A DNA stretch of 64,000 nucleotides from Cupriavidus necator N-1 (lineage in GTDB: Bacteria > Pseudomonadota > Gammaproteobacteria > Burkholderiales > Burkholderiaceae), in NCBI RefSeq assembly GCF_000219215.1, contig NC_015723.1, forward strand, positions 1,054,001 to 1,118,000, given 5' to 3'. A model generated the notes under the pieces. It saw nothing but the letters and a program-made list of their open reading frames with translations, was not told the origin of the DNA and did not search any database. Shown here piece after piece: positions 59,562-64,000 of the stretch. Made by a program: the position numbers and the translations under genes. Numbering within the stretch: position 1 is the stretch's first letter; each line of letters starts with the position of its first letter.

Positions 59562-60035
59562 GTGCAATCGATCGAGCTGGACCGTACCGATCGCCGCTTG
59601 CTGGGGGTGTTGCAGGAGCAGGGGCGGGCTTCCAACCTGGAACTGGCCGAGGCCATCGCGCTGTCGCCGGCGCAGACTTTGCGGCGCCACCGCCGCCTGG
59701 AAGAGGCCGGGCTGGTCAAGCGCTACGAGGCGCGGCTGGACGCGGCGGCGCTGGGCTTTGGCGTGGTGGCCTTTATCCATGTGACGATGGAGCGCGGGCA
59801 TATCCGCGACCTGTCCAACTTCAAGCGCCTGGTGGCGGAGCTGGCACAGATCCAGGAATGCTTCTCGGTGACCGGGGATATCGACTACGTGCTGAAGGTG
59901 GTCGCCAAGGACCTGAAGTCGCTGTCTGACTTCCTGCTCGATACGCTGATGCGTATCCCGGGTGTCAGCGGCGTGAAGTCCAGCGTGTGCCTGGACGAGA
60001 TCAAGTGCACCAGCGCGGTGCCGCTGGAGGCCTGA
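59562..60035 (+). CDS. Lrp/AsnC-family transcriptional regulator
   Basis: A 157-residue regulator. It starts at GTG 59562 (AGGA 8 nt upstream) with LDRTDRRLLGVLQEQGRASNLELAEAIALSPAQTLRRHRRLEEAGL, the winged helix, then the RAM ligand domain (GFGVVAFIHVTMERG, ECFSVTGDIDYVLKVVAKDL). The gene next to it encodes HPPD, so it probably activates tyrosine degradation in response to an aromatic amino acid, as in other bacteria. This is inference. Confidence 0.88.
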   Translation: MQSIELDRTDRRLLGVLQEQGRASNLELAEAIALSPAQTLRRHRRLEEAGLVKRYEARLDAAALGFGVVAFIHVTMERGHIRDLSNFKRLVAELAQIQECFSVTGDIDYVLKVVAKDLKSLSDFLLDTLMRIPGVSGVKSSVCLDEIKCTSAVPLEA

Positions 60036-60041
60036 GCGGGC

Positions 60042-62062
60042 TTAGTCTTCCGGCTGGTCGAGGCGGTCGCACTGCACGTTCATCGCCCGGCACACTGCGC
60101 ACCATGACGGCCGCGAGCCGGGCTTGACGCCGCAGTGGGCGGCCTCGTCACGCGTGCCGGCCTGGCGATCGGGCGTGCTGACCTGCACTGGCACGGCCAC
60201 CCTGCGCGCCCGGTAGCCACTGGCGCAGGCTTTTGCCACCGCCGCATCCAGCACCTGCAGGCCAACCGGCTTGACGATCACGGCATTCATGCCCGCCGCC
60301 AGTGCCGCGGCATGGTCCGCCGCGACGGCGCTCGCCGTGCAGCCGATCGCCGGCACGCCGCCGCAGGCATCCTTGCGCGCGCGCACCGCCCGTGCGAATG
60401 CCAGGCGTCCATGACCGGCATGGCGCAGTCGCACACGATCACGTCGAAGCTGGCCCGGTCCAGCCTGGCCAGCGCTTCGCGGCCATCACAGGCGGTGCTC
60501 ACGCGGTGGCCCAGGTGTTCCAGCTGGCGCTGCAGCAGCAACCGGTTGGGCGCATGGTCGTCGACCACCAGGACGTTGACCCGGCGCCGTGCGCAGCCCG
60601 CCGTGGGCGGCGGCACCGGCTCGGGCAGTTCCGTGGCGACGGCAAGCGTCAGCGGCAGCGTCACCATGACGCGCGTGCCCTGGCCCGGCTGGCTGGACAG
60701 CGAGATCTGGCCTCCCATCGCGCTGGCCAGGCGCTGGCAGATTGCCAGCCCCAGCCCGGTGCCGCCGGCATGGGGGCGGGTGCGGTCATGCACCTGTTCG
60801 AAGGGTTCAAACATCCGCGCCTGCGCGTCGGCGGGAATCCCGATGCCGGTGTCGGAGACGGTCAGCATGACCTGCTGCACGCCGTCGCGAGGCGCCAGCG
60901 CGTCAAGCCTGACATGGATCGTGCCGCTGTCGGTGAAGCGCACCGCGTTGGACACCAGGTTGGCCATGATCTGACGGAAACGCAGCGCATCGACCTGGTG
61001 CAGTGGCGCGACGGCGGCGCCGATGCCGCTGGTCAGTGGCAGGCCCTTCTGCGCCGCCACCGGTCCGAAGATCAGCAGCGTATCCTTGACCAGCCCGGGC
61101 AGAGAAACGGGTGCCGGGTGGATGCTGAACTTGCCGGCCTCCATCTTGGACAGGTCCAGGATGTCGTCGATCAGCGCCTGCAGGCCCAGCGCCGACTTGT
61201 GCGCGGTGACCAGCTGCAGGCGTTCCTGCTCGGCCAGTTGGCAGCGCGCCAGGGTCAGCTCCAGCATGCCGGTGATGGCGTTCATCGGGGTGCGGATCTC
61301 ATGGCTGACCGAGGCCAGGAAGGTGGACTTGGCGCGGTTGGCGGCCTCGGCTTCGGTCTTGGCGTGCGCCAGCTCGGCCAGCATGTCGTGGCGTTCGGTC
61401 AGGTCGACGCAGCCGCCGGCCAGGCCCTTGACCGTGCCATCGGCGCCGCGCAGCGGTGTCATCCAGTTCAGCACGTGGTGGGTGCGCCCGCCCAGGCGCA
61501 GGCAGCGGTCCTTGTGCAGCGGGGTGCCGTCTTCGATCACCTTGTGGTAGTCGCGAACCACCTCGGCCATGTCGATGGCGATGGGATGCACCCGGACCGA
61601 CGCCTCCAGCGGCTGCCCGCGCAACGTGTCGCGCGTGGCGCCGACCAGTTCTTCATAGCTGCGGTTGCAGGTGATGAGCCGCAGCGAGGCATCGCGCAGG
61701 TAGACGGGCTGGGGAATGCCGTCGAGCAGCGCCGACTGGATCGCGATGTTGTCCTTCAGCGCAATCTCCGCGGCCCGGCGCCGGCGCACCTCGCGATACA
61801 GCACGAAGATCCATGCCAGCAGGCAGAGCAGTCCGGTCGTCCACCCCAGCACCTGCCAATGCGCCTGTGGCCTTGCGTGCGGTGGTGGGGCGCTGCGGGG
61901 CGCTGGCGTGCGGATCGCCGGTGGCGGGGCTGGTTGCAGGGCAGGTGCCTCGGGCGAGGCAACAGGCCTATCAGCCAGGGATGGCACCATGGCGGGCGCT
62001 GGCGCGGGCCGCCCTCCGGACGGTGCGCTCGACACGGTGCGCAGCGTCGCCCACCGGCTCAA
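60042..62062 (-). pseudogene. Hybrid histidine kinase, frameshifted and N-terminally replaced
   Basis: A BvgS/EvgS-like hybrid kinase remnant. From the 62062 end: a proline-rich stretch without similarity to known sensor domains, a membrane segment (VLGWTTGLLCLLAWIFVLY, near residue 71), PAS, HisKA with VSHEIRTPMN (His254), and an ATPase domain with VSNAVRF and GTGLGLAICQRLA. The receiver VLVVDDHAPNRLLLQRQL breaks near 60404-60409: PVMDAWHSHG continues as nonsense, whereas another frame reads LAFARAVRARKDACGG to the stop at 60042. One missing base (GGC read as GC) explains it. The usual periplasmic VFT sensors are missing. It could also be a sequencing error at one site, but not for the N-terminus. 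Confidence 0.75.
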
Positions 62063-62231
62063 GGCATCTGCCCACTACGTCGGCTGCCACGGCTTGCGTG
62101 CTTTCGCCCAGCGCCTGGAGCATGCCGCCGGCGACGGCGATTCCGCCAACGCTGCTGCGCTGGCCGCGATCGTGGCGTCGACGGTAGCGCGGCTGCTCAT
62201 CCTGCTCGCGGCGCTGCCATCAGAAAAATAA
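61989..62231 (+). pseudogene. Orphan Hpt domain remnant on the opposite strand
   Basis: On the plus strand an 80-codon frame reads VRSVAHRLKASAHYVGCHGL and RAFAQRLEHAAGDGDSANAA, ending in ALPSEK. This is a histidine phosphotransfer domain with His22 as likely phospho-acceptor. BvgS-like kinases carry it at the C-terminus, but here it lies inverted, overlapping the artificial N-terminus of the broken kinase. It suggests recombination between inverted copies. No start or upstream kinase part adjoins it on this strand. Confidence 0.6.
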
Positions 62232-62442
62232 GACCGCGGCGGTCGCCGGCAGGTCCGGTGCGGGAATACACCGGATTGGCCCGGTGAGGTAGGTTGATTA
62301 TGCTCAATATATCAGGGCGGCGATTTTCAATATTCTGGAATTAATGGCGCCGATTAATGCGGTGCGGATTTATATGACGGCACGGGCGCCGGATTTTAAT
62401 TTCGGCGGGACGGTAGTTTGACGATATTTTCCGGGAGCGGGC

Positions 62443-62949
62443 ATGGGTCAGATCATGGCGTCAATGCCGGATTCGGCGTTCTATTTCCACCTGGCGGCGG
62501 TGACGATGCTGCTGCTGGGGTTGGCGGTGTATCGCGTGGTGTCGTACGTGTTGGCCACCCCGGACGGGCGCAAGGCCCGCGCGCAGCGGCTGGCACGGGT
62601 CACCGCGGGGCGGCTGCTGGCGCTCGGTGGTATCTGGACCGCCATTGCCTATGGCCACGGCGCCTGGGAGCGGGCCGGCGCGCATAACTGCCGGCACCTG
62701 CCGTCGTTGGATGCTGCTGCGCGGTACGCAGCGGAATACTGCTATCTGGGCCGGGAGCGGGTGTTGCTGCGCATCTACGGCGTGGAGCGCAACCGCGTGC
62801 TGGCCCAGCGCACCTTCAACAGCAGCGGGCCGGTGCGGCTCAGTTGGGACGGCCAGGCCGTGGTCTTCGATGCCGCGGCGCCTGGCAAGGCAGGGCGCCT
62901 GGCGCTGCCGCCTACGCTGGGCGACCGGTTGCTGGCGCGGCTGCCCTGA
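62443..62949 (+). CDS. Hypothetical membrane-anchored protein
   Basis: A 168-residue protein of unknown function. Two hydrophobic stretches are seen (LAAVTMLLLGLAVYRVVSYVL near residues 17-37 and ALGGIWTAIAYGHG near 60). The rest is soluble, with cysteines in HNCRHLP and AEYCYLG. The start follows GGGAGCGGGC (62431-62440). The 211-bp region before it (62232-62442) is AT-rich and probably contains the promoter. I see no terminator. Confidence 0.6.
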   Translation: MGQIMASMPDSAFYFHLAAVTMLLLGLAVYRVVSYVLATPDGRKARAQRLARVTAGRLLALGGIWTAIAYGHGAWERAGAHNCRHLPSLDAAARYAAEYCYLGRERVLLRIYGVERNRVLAQRTFNSSGPVRLSWDGQAVVFDAAAPGKAGRLALPPTLGDRLLARLP

Positions 62950-62958
62950 TCCGGCGCT

Positions 62959-63558
62959 TCACAACCAGTCCGCGTGCATGCGCGCCAGCAAGGCGTCCAG
63001 CCCGGCCGGGGCCGGCAGGCGCGCCATCAGCCAGCGCACCGCTGCGGACAAGTCCTGACCGTCATAGTCCGGTGCAAAGCTGTGCAGCGTGGCGCCGTGC
63101 AGGAAACAGCGTAGCGCCAGCCATTCCGGCTCTGGCGGCGCGTCCGGCGGCTGGCCGAACAGCATCTGCGGCACGGCCTCCAGCGGCGCACGCACGGCCG
63201 TGGCCAGGCGCGCGTCGCCACGCGTTGCCATCCACACCTCCAGTATGGCCAGCGAGGTATGCCGCTGTGGGCGGGTCGCCAGGACATGCAGCATCAGGTG
63301 CAGGCGCAGCGAAGGGCTGAGCGGGCCCAGCGCGGCCAGGCGCGCCGCCTCGCGCTCCAGCAGCCAGGTGAGCATGGCTGGCAGCAGGTCATAGCGGCCT
63401 TCGGGGAAATGGTGCCGCAGGGAGCCGCGGCTGCTGCCGGCCAGCTCGCACACGCGCGCTTCTGAAAAGGCCGCATAGCCTTGCTCGATGAGCAAGGCCG
63501 CGGCGGCGTCGATTAGGGACTGGCGGGTGCTGGCGCTGCGTTCGGCTTGGGTGGACAT
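62959..63558 (-). CDS. TetR/AcrR-family transcriptional regulator
   Basis: A 199-residue regulator with the TetR helix-turn-helix: TRQSLIDAAAALLIEQGYAAFSEARVCELAGSSRGSLRHHFPEG. The rest is helical (ligand domain). Its N-terminal region has the classical Arg/Gly spacing. It converges with the membrane protein gene (9 nt between stops). No target is evident in the window. Confidence 0.9.
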   Translation of the reverse strand: MSTQAERSASTRQSLIDAAAALLIEQGYAAFSEARVCELAGSSRGSLRHHFPEGRYDLLPAMLTWLLEREAARLAALGPLSPSLRLHLMLHVLATRPQRHTSLAILEVWMATRGDARLATAVRAPLEAVPQMLFGQPPDAPPEPEWLALRCFLHGATLHSFAPDYDGQDLSAAVRWLMARLPAPAGLDALLARMHADWL

Positions 63559-63620
63559 CTGTCGGATTGTAGCAATGGCCAGAGGGCAGCCTGGCGCGCG
63601 GGCAGCGTGGGCAGGCCTTG

Positions 63621-63749
63621 GTCCGCGTCGACAAGGGCCGGTACAAGGGCGACCAGTATGCGTCGCGGCACAATCCGTTCGTGTACTTCCAACCCGTGCT
63701 CAGCCGCTTCAGTGGGGCGCCGACGCCGGGATGTCGGCGCTGCAGCTAG
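63621..63749 (+). pseudogene. C-terminal remnant of a phosphatase-like gene
   Basis: The frame reads VRVDKGRYKGDQYASRHNPF followed by VYFQPVLSRFSG, then a tail ending at TAG. The QYAxxHNPFVYF pattern resembles the end of phosphoesterase/acid-phosphatase family proteins. The upstream 5' part is absent (the TetR gene occupies it), so this is a degraded fragment. Its end overlaps the convergent patatin gene. Assignment is tentative. Confidence 0.35.
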
Positions 63750-64000
63750 GCGCCGCTTCGTCGTGCGAATGCGGCGCCAGCGCGCTAGGTATGCGCTGGC
63801 TGTCCAGCCCCTTGCCTTGCAGCCACTGCGCGGTGGTGGCCGCGGCGCGGTCGATCAGTTCGCCGCATTTGGAGTAGTCGTAGGGCGAGATGTCGAGCGG
63901 GCACAGCGGTGGCACCACGCTGATCTGCGCGCGGTCGGCGAAGTGCTGCAGGTCGTGCACGAGCTGGCGCGCCACCAGCAGCGAGAGCGCGTTGAACGCA
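63709..64000 (-). CDS. Patatin-like phospholipase, C-terminal part cut by the window edge
   Basis: The last 96 residues of a protein whose start lies beyond the window. Visible are AFNALSLLVARQLVHDLQHF, then VVPPLCPLDISPYDYSKCGE and LIDRAAATTAQWLQGKGL. These match the C-terminus of bacterial patatin-like phospholipases (DxSxxDFS-like SPYDYS). The catalytic Ser-Asp dyad is outside the window. Confidence 0.65.
   Translation of the reverse strand, partial: AFNALSLLVARQLVHDLQHFADRAQISVVPPLCPLDISPYDYSKCGELIDRAAATTAQWLQGKGLDSQRIPSALAPHSHDEAAPSCSADIPASAPH

Noticed and set aside
60302..62287. A 661-codon plus-strand frame over the kinase remnant
   Set aside because: Most of it is an antisense shadow of the kinase. 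The real Hpt segment is in a different plus frame.
1..64000. CRISPR arrays, rRNA or tRNA genes and prophage modules
   Set aside because: No regular spaced repeats, cloverleaf-like sequences, rRNA signatures or phage structural genes were recognised on either strand.

Overview
The window is a GC-rich stretch of a betaproteobacterial genome, most like Cupriavidus or a close Burkholderiaceae relative. The reasons are strong G/C third-position bias, three Bug-type (tripartite tricarboxylate transporter) binding proteins, an imuA-imuB-dnaE2 cassette and a ped/exa-style PQQ alcohol-oxidation island. The genus is an inference. I see no rRNA, tRNA or CRISPR array.

Layout. 0-7 kb: quinone oxidoreductase, a BKACE (beta-keto acid cleavage) enzyme, a Bug receptor, a TauD/TfdA dioxygenase, AraC and GntR regulators and a small LprI-like secreted protein. 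7.1-29.4 kb: a large quinoprotein (PQQ) alcohol-oxidation island. It holds a TonB-dependent receptor divergent from a tightly packed operon (Bug protein, ABC ATPase, YVTN beta-propeller, ABC binding protein, ABC permease, SoxYZ-like carrier, metallo-beta-lactamase-fold protein). After these come a PQQ alcohol dehydrogenase with the extra Asp of lanthanide-dependent enzymes, a cytochrome c, an IS256-family insertion with an 8-bp target duplication, pqqABCDE on the minus strand (including a 24-residue pqqA), an alpha/beta hydrolase, a second MBL-fold protein, an AcoR-like sigma-54 activator, cytochrome c-550 PedF and a XoxJ/PedG-like binding protein. Good -24/-12 promoters precede the operon, the dehydrogenase and pedF, so the island probably forms one regulon under the sigma-54 activator.

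29.4-37.1 kb: a hipBA toxin-antitoxin pair with palindromic operators, then a LexA box and the SOS mutasome imuA-imuB-dnaE2. 37.3-41 kb: an RpiR regulator, a palindrome, a small lipoprotein and a Tat-exported phospholipase C. 41.3-49 kb: an SDR/MerR divergent pair, a three-gene ABC-2 exporter, and a DAHP synthase flanked by two SDR-like proteins that lack the catalytic lysine.

49.2-60 kb: a Bug receptor, a MipA/OmpV outer-membrane protein, a PaoABC-like molybdenum aldehyde oxidoreductase, and an aromatic amino acid set (aminotransferase, permease, 4-hydroxyphenylpyruvate dioxygenase, Lrp regulator). 60-64 kb: a broken hybrid histidine kinase with an orphan Hpt domain on the opposite strand, a small membrane protein, a TetR regulator, a gene remnant, and the C-terminal end of a patatin-like phospholipase cut by the window edge.

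Functional reading of the main island: alcohols are oxidised in the periplasm by the PQQ enzyme, with electrons passed to c-type cytochromes. PQQ is made by pqqABCDE, and the ABC/beta-propeller/SoxYZ/MBL genes are the accessory set that habitually travels with such dehydrogenases.
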